From Gentiana macrophylla (taxonomy: Eukaryota; Streptophyta; Magnoliopsida; Gentianales; Gentianaceae), in assembly GCA_026214975.1 (NCBI GenBank), contig JAOBSW010001034.1, positions 62,001-126,000 on the forward strand: DNA of 64,000 bases, given 5' to 3'. The notes under the pieces are model-generated. The model was not told the origin of the DNA and searched no databases. It was given only the letters and a program-made list of their open reading frames with translations. Numbering within the stretch: position 1 is the stretch's first letter; each line of letters opens with the position of its first letter. The position numbers were made by a program, and so were the translations under genes. Positions 32,217 through 40,774 of this stretch are shown here, one piece after another.

Positions 32217-33484
32217 GGATATTTTTATTCAGAGAGAGTTAAAAAGTGAAACTCTTATAGGACTGTAAAGCCTAATGCATGTTGAAACATGAATAAAAAG
32301 AAGTAATATGCCAAATCCAAATAAAGGCAGAAAAACAAAACCCAATCTGAATAAAGCTTTGTACCTGTTGCTGAAATCTAAATGCAGTTTGCACTCCAAA
32401 CTCCAAGTAGCACCACCTATAAAAAAAATAAACACAATAATACCTAACCGAAGAGAAAGCAAGTATTTTTTTGTAAAGAAGGAAAGAAATGCAGGAAAAG
32501 TCAAAGTTTGAGTCTTTTGGTCATGAGACAGAACAATCAACCAATAAGCCATTTGTAGTAGTAAACAAATAGCTATTTTCAGTACAAGAAGGCATTTGTA
32601 TCAGTAAGTAAATATCTATTTGTACCAACGACTTTCATTGAATGAAACTGAACCTAAAATAAAACTGAACTACAAGTATGAATGCATACAATCAATACTA
32701 AATGCATTTATTGAGAAGAACCCAAACAAAACAAGATAATTTGCTTTTTCGTTGATTAATTTACCTAAAACACATAGTGAAGAAGGGGAATAACTAATAT
32801 GAGCAGTAAACACAATAATTTTTTGTTAAAGGGTGCTGATATAAATAGGCAGAGTCCTTATGGCACAATGTTCTCTGACTTCTGCTATAATCCGGTAGAT
32901 AATAACTATGACTACACGGTTAAACATGCCGAAAATGTCACCCTTTGACACAGCGGACAAATGGCTTTTCAGACCTAGAAATAGCAGCTATACTAAAAAG
33001 AAAAAAATACCAAATATAGAGAAAAATTTGAACTTGTCTTCTCAGAAATTTCTCGAGAACCCAACACATCATATCTGGATGAAAACGGAAATGACGGAAG
33101 CAGATGGCTCTTAAATCGTTTGTACAACACCGTCGAGGAGCATGCACCAAAGCTAAACGGTGTTATTGTCTGAATAAAAGGAGAACCATAAACAATCCAA
33201 TCCATCGCAGAGCATGACGACATCGAAGAGGGAAGACATATAACGTTCTCTTTAGACACACGAGGCAAGCAGAGGCGAGGCAACAGCTAGGGTTTTTCAG
33301 CACTTTTTTTTATCGATATAAGCTACCATTTAACTTGTTTTTATAAACGGCCCAACACAAGAAAAAGCAGTATTTTGTTTTTAAACTGGGTCGGGAAAAA
33401 AAGGGCCCAGACGCAAAAAAATGCTGAAAACGGTGGACGTGGCATAAAGCTTGAGCTTTTGCTTTAGCTTCGTATAAAGAAAGA
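32217..33484 (-). other. 5' non-coding part of the Helitron
   Basis: No domain is recognised. A 96-residue minus-strand frame (32993-33283) is open but has no known motif; its position just inside the 5' end suggests leader sequence or a former N-terminal exon. The terminal 150 bp (33335-33484) include GCCACGTCCACCGTTTTCAG (minus), a block like those near the 5' ends of other plant Helitrons. Confidence 0.5.
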
Positions 33485-33574
33485 TATACTCAATCACCTT
33501 CTTGTTATATTTGAAAAAAAAAATCTCAAGATGCAGGCTTTCTTTGCCATTGAACCAAAATTGATACTCAGTCA

Positions 33575-33757
33575 TCAATTCACCTCTATTTGTATAACTC
33601 CATCATTTAATTCTTCACAAGTCAAATATCCATCATCCTTCTTACTTCTAATCTCAATAAATACTGGGTAGCAGCTACAAACACCATCTCCGGCTAAGTA
33701 CAGAAGCTCTGGCAACCAAATCGACAATACATCGGACCCGAAGTCACGATCTTTTAA
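33575..33757 (-). pseudogene. Putative last exon of an unrecognised gene
   Basis: A 60-codon frame on the minus strand bounded by TGA upstream (33758-33760) and ending at TGA 33575. It reads DFGSDVLSIWLPELLYLAGD, GVCSCYPVFIEIRSKKDDGY and LTCEELNDGVIQIEVN. The composition is protein-like and matches no transposon domain I know. It lies between the Helitron 5' end and copia C, close to another exon-like segment (38431-38646) on the same strand if copia C is ignored. Possible remnant of a host gene; function unknown. Confidence 0.35.
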
Positions 33758-33776
33758 TCAAGTCCGTTATCACCTT

Positions 33777-33933
33777 TGTTGAAGACATTATTGATACAAC
33801 GTAGTTTTTGTTATAACCTACCAATTGTATTTATGTAATGTGTATTTACTGTCTTACCCATACCTAGTTTACTAGTATATAATCTGTACCAATTGTAATA
33901 CTTTGACAAGTTAATACAACACAAATTACCACA
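33777..33933 (+). repeat. 5' LTR of copia C
   Basis: Starts TGTTGAAGACATTATTGATA and ends AAATTACCACA. 157 bp. It differs from the 3' LTR at three bases (A/G, T/G and T/A). Confidence 0.97.
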
Positions 33934-33945
33934 TGGTATCAGAGC
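33934..33945 (+). other. Primer-binding site of copia C
   Basis: TGGTATCAGAGC immediately after the 5' LTR; a perfect match to the standard plant copia initiator tRNA-Met site. Confidence 0.96.
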
Positions 33946-34082
33946 TAGGTTAACACACAAAAAAACCAACGCAGCACCAGTTCGGCTTACCCTCACCGCC
34001 GGCAACCACCACAGGTCGTCTTCTTCGATCGAACGCCCACACACCTCACTGCATCACCAGCGCTGCTCTTCTTCTCGTCGCC

Positions 34083-34694
34083 ATGTCTGAAACAGGTGAA
34101 ACCGATCCCACCATCACTGCTACTGCTACCGCAACTGCTGCTGCCGCCACCACGCCACAGCCACCATATCCGACGTTCACTCCTTCTTCGACAATCCACG
34201 TTACCAAATTGACCCGCCAAAATTACAATCTATGGCGGGCTCAGATCGTTCCGTATCTCCATGGTCAGGGTGTCTTTGGCTACGTTGATGGCACCCTCAC
34301 ACCACCATCGCCGACCATCCCTGCCGCTGATGGCACCACCGCTGCTAACCCTGATTATGCGGCTCACATGGCTCTTTGGACAAAAACGGATAACATGATC
34401 TTATCTGTCATTACCTCGTCGCCATCGATGACGTACTCTGCGAGTTTACACGACCACGACCTACTCTGCGCCGATTTGGGGGTCAGACTACGATCCTCTT
34501 TTGCCTCTCAGAGCCGAGCAAAATTGGTCCAGCTCCGAACCGACCTTGCTTCCACCCGGAAAAATGAGCTCTCCGCCACTGCTTACTATTATAAAATGAA
34601 AAACATTGCAGATGAATTGCACCTTGCCGGCCACCCACTCTCCGATGATGATTTTTTTGGCTTATTTGCTTGCCGGCCTCGGGCACGAATATGA
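34083..34694 (+). CDS. Copia C gag, N-terminal part
   Basis: Starts at ATG 34083, 137 bp after the primer site. After an Ala/Thr-rich leader come VTKLTRQNYNLWRAQIVPYL and GYVDGTLTPP, the start of a copia gag core, and later LRTDLASTRKNELSATAYYY. The frame is lost near 34670 (FGLFACRPRARI*), while the continuation (LAGLGHEYDSLVTML) is open in the next frame. A one-base change in a run of T at about 34650 would explain this. Confidence 0.92.
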   Translation: MSETGETDPTITATATATAAAATTPQPPYPTFTPSSTIHVTKLTRQNYNLWRAQIVPYLHGQGVFGYVDGTLTPPSPTIPAADGTTAANPDYAAHMALWTKTDNMILSVITSSPSMTYSASLHDHDLLCADLGVRLRSSFASQSRAKLVQLRTDLASTRKNELSATAYYYKMKNIADELHLAGHPLSDDDFFGLFACRPRARI

Positions 34695-36801
34695 CTCGCT
34701 CGTGACTATGCTCTCTATCCGTGACCGTGTATCACCGGAAGACCTCTATTCCCTGCTTCTTACCACCGAAGCGCGCATCCAGCATCAACGGCCGATCTCA
34801 ATCTCTCCTGCTCCTCCTCCCTCACAGGCATCGGCCCACTATGCTCGCGGCACCCAAGGCTCGGCCCAAGGACACCCGTCTGGCAACTCGCAAAATTATC
34901 GTGGTCATTCCCCCAATTACCGAGGCCGTGGGGGGCGTGGTCGTGGTGGCCATGGTAATTCGCGTAACAACACTACTGGTAACGATTCTACTCCTACTTG
35001 TCAAATTTGTGCAAAAATAGGGCATACTGCCCATTCGTGTTCGTACAGGTATGAGCAATCAGCTGACCCGGCTGCAATCCCACCCCCACCCAACCGTACT
35101 CCCCGTCCCCCTCAAGCTTATGCAACCCACCCCCACTATAACCCCAACTCTGAATGGATTCCCGACACTGGTGCCACTCATCACCTTACCAATGACATGC
35201 GCAACCTCAACATTAATTCCGAGCCTTATGACGGTCCTGAAAAAGTTCATGTTGGCGACGGTTCAGGTTTGTCCATATCTCATTATGGTTCTTCTAAACT
35301 CTGTACTCCCACACACACGTACCAATTATCCCAAGTTATTGTTTCCCCTTCACTCACCAAAAATCTATTATCGGTGCATCGTTTTTGTTCTGATAACTCT
35401 GTGTTTTTCGAGTTTCATGACAATTTCTTTCTTGTGAAGGACTATTCGGGCAAAGTTCATCTTAAAGGCTCGGTTTGTGATGGTCTCTATCACTTCTCCG
35501 CCCCTGGCTCTATTCAAGCTCACCTCACCACCACTCGCTCCACCAACCTCTGGCATCAACGTCTCGGCCATTGCTCTCACCCAGTTCTGCGTCAAGCTTT
35601 ACGTAGTTTACCTTTTTCTATTCCAAATAAGGCACCGGAAGCAGTTTGTGCACCGTGCCAATTGTCTAAGAGTCAACGTCAAACATTACACATTTCTAGT
35701 TTTACTTCTAGTTCCCCTTTGGATTTAATTTATTCGGATGTTTGGGGTCCCACTGAGTCCTCAATTTATGGTAACCGTTATTATGTGAGGTTTCTTGATG
35801 ACTTTACTAAATTTATTTGGTTTTATCCTTTAAAACTTAAATATGACGTTGAAAAAATATTTCCACACTTTCTTGCGCTTATAGAATGCCAATTTAACAC
35901 CAAACTTAAAGCCATACAAACAGATTGGGGTGGCGAATATCGTCACTTCCAACGTACCCTAACTTCCCTCGGCATTCAACATCGTCGCTCCTGCCCCCAC
36001 ACCCATGAACAAGTTGGTGCCATCGAACGTCGGCATCGTCAAATTGTTGAAGTCGGTCTTTCCCTCCTCGCCCACTCCAATCTTCCTTTGCCCTACTTGG
36101 AAGATGCCTTCACCACCGCCACCTACATCATCAACCGCCTTCCTTCTCATGTCCTAGACCACAAATCCCATTTTGAACTTGTCCATAACCGCAAGCCCGA
36201 CTATACCTTCCATCGGGTCTTTGGCTGTGCTTGTTGGCCAAACCTTCGTCCCTACAACCGTCACAAAACCGACTTTCGCTCTAAAACCTGTATCTTCCCC
36301 GGGTATTCTCCATCTCACCACGGTTACAAGTGCCTTGACCTCTCCACCGGACGCATCTATATTGCCCGCCATGTGATCTTTGACGAGGCCGTCTTCCCTT
36401 ATACACCACACCCTACGACTCCCCAACCCACCTCTGTCACTATTCCTCTTCCTCTCTCCCTACCCTCCCAACCCACGGCACCTCGCACCACCAACACCAC
36501 ACCCCCCACCCTCTCCCCCTGCGGCAATCCCCACCGAAGCCCCTTCCCCACCCTCTCCCTCTCATGTTGTACAAACCTCTCCCTCACCCCACCGCATCCA
36601 ACCCCGCCACCTCCCTCCCTCCCCCGTCATACCATGACCACTCGCACCCGTTCCAACACACTCAAACCGAAACAAAACCCCGACTTCATCAGATACCCTT
36701 TACCCAAAGCCCTTATCACCGACGCTTCCACCCCGATCCTACCTCTTACACTGAGGCTTCTAAACACAAAGTGTGGCGTGACGCCATGCAAGATGAAATA
36801 A
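34675..36801 (+). CDS. Copia C gag C-terminus, protease and integrase
   Basis: In the open frame that starts at 34606 (numbering from there), the true reading joins at about residue 22 (LLAGLGHEYDSL). A Gly/Arg-rich stretch leads to a zinc knuckle CQICAKIGHTAHSC at 132-145. Protease has DTGA at 187-190. The pre-integrase motif LWHQRLGHCSHP is near 315. Integrase shows D378 (SDVWGP), D440 (QTDWGGEY) and E474 (GAIERRHRQ), the D-D-E triad. A Pro/Thr-rich linker follows, and the frame is lost near 36700; the last ~35 residues are out of frame. Confidence 0.93.
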   Translation, partial: GLGHEYDSLVTMLSIRDRVSPEDLYSLLLTTEARIQHQRPISISPAPPPSQASAHYARGTQGSAQGHPSGNSQNYRGHSPNYRGRGGRGRGGHGNSRNNTTGNDSTPTCQICAKIGHTAHSCSYRYEQSADPAAIPPPPNRTPRPPQAYATHPHYNPNSEWIPDTGATHHLTNDMRNLNINSEPYDGPEKVHVGDGSGLSISHYGSSKLCTPTHTYQLSQVIVSPSLTKNLLSVHRFCSDNSVFFEFHDNFFLVKDYSGKVHLKGSVCDGLYHFSAPGSIQAHLTTTRSTNLWHQRLGHCSHPVLRQALRSLPFSIPNKAPEAVCAPCQLSKSQRQTLHISSFTSSSPLDLIYSDVWGPTESSIYGNRYYVRFLDDFTKFIWFYPLKLKYDVEKIFPHFLALIECQFNTKLKAIQTDWGGEYRHFQRTLTSLGIQHRRSCPHTHEQVGAIERRHRQIVEVGLSLLAHSNLPLPYLEDAFTTATYIINRLPSHVLDHKSHFELVHNRKPDYTFHRVFGCACWPNLRPYNRHKTDFRSKTCIFPGYSPSHHGYKCLDLSTGRIYIARHVIFDEAVFPYTPHPTTPQPTSVTIPLPLSLPSQPTAPRTTNTTPPTLSPCGNPHRSPFPTLSLSCCTNLSLTPPHPTPPPPSLPRHTMTTRTRSNTLKPKQNPDFIRYPLPKALITDASTPILPLTLRLLNTKCGVTPCKMK

Positions 36802-38225
36802 TTGCTCTACTTCGTACTAACACATGGGAATTAGTGCCCTATCGCACGGATATGAATATGGTCGGTAATAAGTGGGTGTTTCGTACCAAACACCATGTGG
36901 ATGGGTATATTGATCGTTACAAGGCTCGTCTTGTGGCCAAAGGTTTTCATCAAACTGAGGGTATAGATTACAACGAAACATTTAGTCCTGTGGTTAAGCC
37001 TGTTACCATTCGTGTTTTGTTATCTCTTGCTGTCTCTCAGGGTTGGCCGCTTCGACAAGTGGATATTCAAAATGCGTTTCTTCACGGCAATCTCACTGAG
37101 ACAGTGTACATGGCTCATGCCCTCTGTTTTTCTCATCCGGATCACCCCGACTATGTATGCCGCTTAAAGAGGAGCTTATACGGTCTTAAGCAAGCACCTC
37201 GGGCATGGTTCTCTCGCTTCACTGAGATACTCACCAGATTCGGCTTTGTGGGCTCCAAAGCTGATGCCTCCTTGTATGTTTACTCTTGTGGTACTGTTCG
37301 CCTCTATATTCTCATTTATGTCGATGACATCATCATTACAGGCAACAGGCCCACTCAGGTTGATGAGGTAATTCGGTTTCTTGGCAGACACTTTCCGGTT
37401 AAGGATCTTGGCACCCTATCTTACTTCCTTGGTGTTGAGGCGCTTCACACGCCGGATGGCTTATTTCTTACACAGCGCAAGTATATTTTCCAACTCCTCC
37501 AAAAGGCCAATATGGATAAATCGAAACCGTGCTCTACACCCATGGCTGCCTCCACTTGGCTTCATCATGATCCGGGCCCCACTTTTTCGGACCCTGCCTT
37601 GTATCGTACAGTTGTAGGGGGCCTTCAATACTTGAGTTTCACTCGCCCAGATATTGCCTTTTCTGTGCATAAGGCTAGTAAGTTTATGCATGCCCCTACT
37701 GATGCTCATTGGCTCGCTGTCAAACGTCTGCTTCGCAACCTCAAGTTCACAATCTCTGAGGGTTTGTTCTTCTCTCGTCGCAATACTCTCCATTTGCGGG
37801 CATACTCTGACTCGGATTGGGCGGCTGACCCAGATAATCGCCGCTCTATTGGTGCTTATTGCGTCTTCCTTGGTGACCATCTCATCAGCTGGCGTACCAA
37901 ACAACATCTCAAGGTCTCCAAGAGTAGCACTAAAGCAGAATACAAAACCCTCTCCAATACTGCTACCGAGATACAGTGGCTTTGTAGCCTTCTCAATGAC
38001 ATGCTTATTTCTACGCCGACTCCGACCTTATGGTGTGATAACATCGGGGCCACCTACCTTGCCTATAACCCCGTGTTTCATACTCGTACTAAGCATATTG
38101 AGATTGACTTCCATCATGTTCGTGAACTCATTGCCGCCAAGAAACTCACCGTTCCTTCCTCAAGCCGAAGATCAACTTGCGGATCTCCTCACCAAACATT
38201 GGGCAACCCTCGTTTGCAACTTTGA
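36690..38225 (+). CDS. Copia C reverse transcriptase and RNase H
   Basis: The frame is open from 36564, but real similarity starts at about 36690 (SYTEASKHKVWRDAM). Numbered from 36564: [12 protein letters not shown] near 119, QVDIQNAFLHG near 165-175, SLYGLKQAPRAW near 204 and the catalytic YVDD at 252-255. RNase H includes SDSDWAADPDNRRSIGAYCV and SSTKAEYKTL. The end is shifted: after KKLTV the proper C-terminus (AEDQLADLLTKHW, then FRGRVEDI) is in another frame down to 38270. Catalytic residues are intact. Confidence 0.94.
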   Translation, partial: QIPFTQSPYHRRFHPDPTSYTEASKHKVWRDAMQDEIIALLRTNTWELVPYRTDMNMVGNKWVFRTKHHVDGYIDRYKARLVAKGFHQTEGIDYNETFSPVVKPVTIRVLLSLAVSQGWPLRQVDIQNAFLHGNLTETVYMAHALCFSHPDHPDYVCRLKRSLYGLKQAPRAWFSRFTEILTRFGFVGSKADASLYVYSCGTVRLYILIYVDDIIITGNRPTQVDEVIRFLGRHFPVKDLGTLSYFLGVEALHTPDGLFLTQRKYIFQLLQKANMDKSKPCSTPMAASTWLHHDPGPTFSDPALYRTVVGGLQYLSFTRPDIAFSVHKASKFMHAPTDAHWLAVKRLLRNLKFTISEGLFFSRRNTLHLRAYSDSDWAADPDNRRSIGAYCVFLGDHLISWRTKQHLKVSKSSTKAEYKTLSNTATEIQWLCSLLNDMLISTPTPTLWCDNIGATYLAYNPVFHTRTKHIEIDFHHVRELIAAKKLTVPSSSRRSTCGSPHQTLGNPRLQL

Positions 38226-38270
38226 AGACCAATCTCGCGTGTACTCTTTACCCACGGGATTTCGGGGGCG

Positions 38271-38427
38271 TGTTGAAGACATTATTGATACGACGTAGTT
38301 TTGGTTATAACCTACCAATTGTATTTATGTAATGTGTATTTACTGTCTTACCCATACCTAGTTTACTAGTATATAAACTGTACCAATTGTAATACTTTGA
38401 CAAGTTAATACAACACAAATTACCACA
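38271..38427 (+). repeat. 3' LTR of copia C
   Basis: Starts TGTTGAAGACATT after the purine tract CGGGATTTCGGGGGCG and ends ACCACA, then ACCTT (target duplication). Confidence 0.97.
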
Positions 38428-38430
38428 ACC

Positions 38431-38646
38431 TTAAACGATTTTTCCACTGTTTCCATCACTGACATCCACCAACCATTCTTCTTGTTGTAACTCCTTGATC
38501 GCCACCCCTTTTGTGGTAGGCAATGTTTGTGATCCTTTTTCCGTAATGATTGAGGGCAAATGAGATGATAAAAATGTGTTGGAGGTCATGAAATTGTCTC
38601 GGAATCTTTCGGTTAAGAAATTCTGAAATGATTTGGTATGGTAGTA
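38431..38646 (-). pseudogene. Putative exon of an unrecognised gene next to copia C
   Basis: A 71-codon minus-strand frame following a possible acceptor (CGATTTATAG|TACTACCATACC) and ending at TAA 38431, where it meets the copia C insertion. It reads TKSFQNFLTERFRDNFMTSN, LPSIITEKGSQTLPTTKGVA and LQQEEWLVDVSDGNSGKIV. No transposon domain is recognised. The TAA overlaps the copia target duplication. GTTTAAG|GTGATA near there could be a donor, in which case copia C would sit in an intron. Function unknown. Confidence 0.35.
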
Positions 38647-38938
38647 CTATAAATCGATATGGAAAAAATTAGATATTGGTTGATGAAATTATGGCATTAG
38701 TAAAAGTTAAAGCCGGTAATGTCCTGGAAGGTAGTACGACAAAAACTTATTAAGGAAAGGTGAAGTGAGCTTGGGATGAAATTGAGTTGGAGTTGGCTTT
38801 GGCATTGGCTTTGGTTTTTCAATTCAAAAGAAATATAACTCATTATGGGATTTTCTTATTGGGACTAAATGTTTTATACCTCGTTTGAGAATCAATGATG
38901 CGGCAGGACTTTTAACGAAACTAGAAGTAATTTGACCG
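38647..38938 (-). other. Intron-like sequence with a short coding-like end
   Basis: On the minus strand 38938-38880 reads ITSSFVKSPAASLILKR before a possible donor (AACGAG|GTATAAAAC). Joined across the solo LTR it continues upstream to an ATG (MNSHFVGGQ) at about 39419. The rest (38647-38875) is intron-like. It may belong to the same unrecognised gene as 38431-38646. Confidence 0.3.
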
Positions 38939-39389
38939 TGTCAGCAAAGGGACTTAAACTCTACATCTGGTAGAACTAATCTGGTATTCAGCAGAGTTTC
39001 TTCTGGTGTCAGTAGCTTGCTGAGGGTCTGTTGAGGTTTTGGATGCAGCAGAGTTCTACATCTGTGCAATGATCAGCTGAGTGAGATCAGCACAGTGAAC
39101 CAACATCTGGGGCATTTATGGCAATCATACAAAGATTCTTGGCGGTTAGGGTTTAAGATCTGTGCCTATAAATACCATTTGTATTGGTCATTATAAAGTG
39201 TGTGTAATCCATCTGAATTTCAGTGCATAATAAATATCTCTTTTCTGTCCGTGGAATAGTCGTCACAACGCCGGAAACCACGTTAAATCTTGTGTTCTTC
39301 TTGTTTCCGTTCCTTTATGTGATTGTTTATATTAGATTGCATCTGTTAATTATATATCTTGTATCTGGATTCCCTATCCTGTTATAACA
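38939..39389 (+). repeat. Solo LTR of the copia B family, 451 bp
   Basis: Starts TGTCAGCAAAGGGACTTAA and ends GTTATAACA, flanked by GACCG at 38934-38938 and 39390-39394. It aligns with the copia B LTR (12708-13287, opposite strand) over most of its length, including GGCGGTTAGGGTTTAAG, the TATAAATA box (39167-39174) and CACGTTAAATC. No internal sequence adjoins it. Confidence 0.92.
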
Positions 39390-39394
39390 GACCG

Positions 39395-40605
39395 CCAACA
39401 AAATGTGAGTTCATTTTATTTTTTACAAAAGCCAAAAGTGTGTTTTATATTATTTTCAATATTTTATGTATATCAAAATGTTGATGTTTTAAACTCGGAA
39501 GTCATTTGCGAATGGTTCCTTAAAAATAAATAATTCGAAATAATTTGATAAGATTATCTGTTTTGAGCTAGTGCACGCATTTCTCGTAACTATAAAAACT
39601 GATATTTGGAATTGACGGATAATACTTGCTCACTCGCTCGCTCGTGGCACGAAAGTGTCAAAGCTCTGGTGGCTACGGGGATTAGAGTTACTGCTCTAGG
39701 AGAACAACTAGTCACGGGGCCTCTTGACTCGAAGTCTTTCCGACAGTAGCTAGAGTGCTCGCTCGTAAGAGTGGGGACGGTACTTTTTCCCCTAAGATTC
39801 ATGCTATATCTGGGAAAGCATGGGCTGACGGTTGGTGTGTGGGTCCTAGGGCATGGATAGGGTTGGCTGGAACCGCGTAGGAGGTTTGCACGGCGTATGT
39901 TGATTCTTTTTCCTGGCAAACGACCGGAGTCGTCAGGCATGTCTATTTCTCGTGGAGTGCTATTGAAATTCATATGGTAAAACGGTGTTTGGGAGGTACT
40001 TGACTCATCAGCTCGGCCAAATGTGGTGCTTGTAAATGAACCTTACATGTTTTCTTAATCCTCATGCACTTCAATATTAAAAAAATGATCTTTACATTTG
40101 TTCAATCAGTTAATTAAAGACTTCCGTTGTTATTTTTTTCTTTCTAAAAGTTACTCAAGATATATTTTTATATATAGTATTATATATATATATATAATAT
40201 AACCTCCTCACACACGGCTCATACCAGCCCTTTGCTGACGAATCACTTCCTTTGTGTTTTTTTTGTTTTCTTTTATAAATATATTTACATGTTGTTGATC
40301 GAGGGAGAAATGAGAGTAAAAGCGATGATATTGACCGAGAGCTGTTGAAAAGACAAATTGATGTCACTGATTGCGTTGGGTATGTTCAGTTAGATAGCTA
40401 TGACTATTGTATTTCATTTGTTGTATAATTATATTGAAATACATGTTGAATTATCGTCAAATCATTTGTGGATTTAGAGAATTATTTTGTGGATTTATTT
40501 TGTTATATTGGAAATATAGTCTTTTTATTGATGTCACGGCGAGAGCTTCGCAACCCCTCCTAGAATGACCCCAGTGGAGCTAGGGGTCGGGAGTAGGGTA
40601 TTACA
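39395..40605 (-). repeat. Gypsy-type LTR-like sequence
   Basis: No gene. On the minus strand it would start TGTAATACCCTACTCCCGAC at 40605, a terminus common in gypsy LTRs, and end near AATGAACTCACA at 39404. I found no matching target duplication, so the borders are tentative. A 127-codon minus-strand frame (39590-39973) lies inside and is judged non-coding. Confidence 0.4.
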
Positions 40606-40774
40606 CGAGATCTATCTCTATCTTCAATAAGATAGAAGACATCCAATACGTTCTAGTCTAATCGTACTATCAATTTGTGTTTGACAGTACATACGAAAAG
40701 AGACATTTTAGTATCAAACTTATTAATGAGATTAGAGAGATCTCATCAACCATAATCACTATCAGGGTTTCTCT
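40606..40774 (-). repeat. Copia D 3' LTR, distal part
   Basis: If the solo LTR 40775-42476 is removed, 42482-42677 continues directly into this sequence, so it is the far part of the same LTR on the minus strand. The exact LTR end is uncertain. Confidence 0.55.

Larger units (their letters stand above)
25415..33484 (-). mobile_element. Helitron, about 8.07 kb, with Rep-helicase and RPA1-like genes
   Basis: On the minus strand the proposed 5' end is A|TCTTTCTTTATACG (T at 33484) and the 3' end is CACTAG|T (25415), giving insertion between A and T without duplication, as Helitrons do. A short hairpin (CTCGTTGACGAA) lies 8 bp before CTAG but is weak. Inside, in order, come a Helitron N-terminal region, a Rep (HUH) domain, a Pif1-type helicase, and an RPA1-like single-strand binding protein in several exons, the plant Helitron set. 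Stops in Rep and helicase show that it is no longer autonomous. Confidence 0.75.
33777..38427 (+). mobile_element. Copia C: complete LTR retrotransposon with target duplication
   Basis: Two 157-bp LTRs (33777-33933, 38271-38427) differing at three positions flank a primer site, gag-pol and a purine tract. ACCTT is duplicated at 33772-33776 and 38428-38432. Gag, protease, integrase, reverse transcriptase and RNase H are in copia order on the plus strand. Three frameshifts (near 34670, 36700 and 38145) split the polyprotein. The short LTRs and domain sequence suggest the Ale/Retrofit group (inference). About 98% LTR identity implies a fairly recent insertion. Confidence 0.96.

Noticed and set aside
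34822..37907. Antisense frames of 60-150 codons opposite copia C gag-pol
   Set aside because: Shadow frames of a GC-rich coding strand; no motifs of their own.
39590..39973. 127-codon minus-strand frame
   Set aside because: Lies within a gypsy LTR-like sequence; no domain; Ser/Pro/Arg-rich as expected from GC-rich non-coding DNA.
39395..40605. Complete solo gypsy LTR with defined ends
   Set aside because: No matching 5-bp duplication at the proposed ends (CAAAA versus CGAGA), so only an LTR-like stretch is reported.
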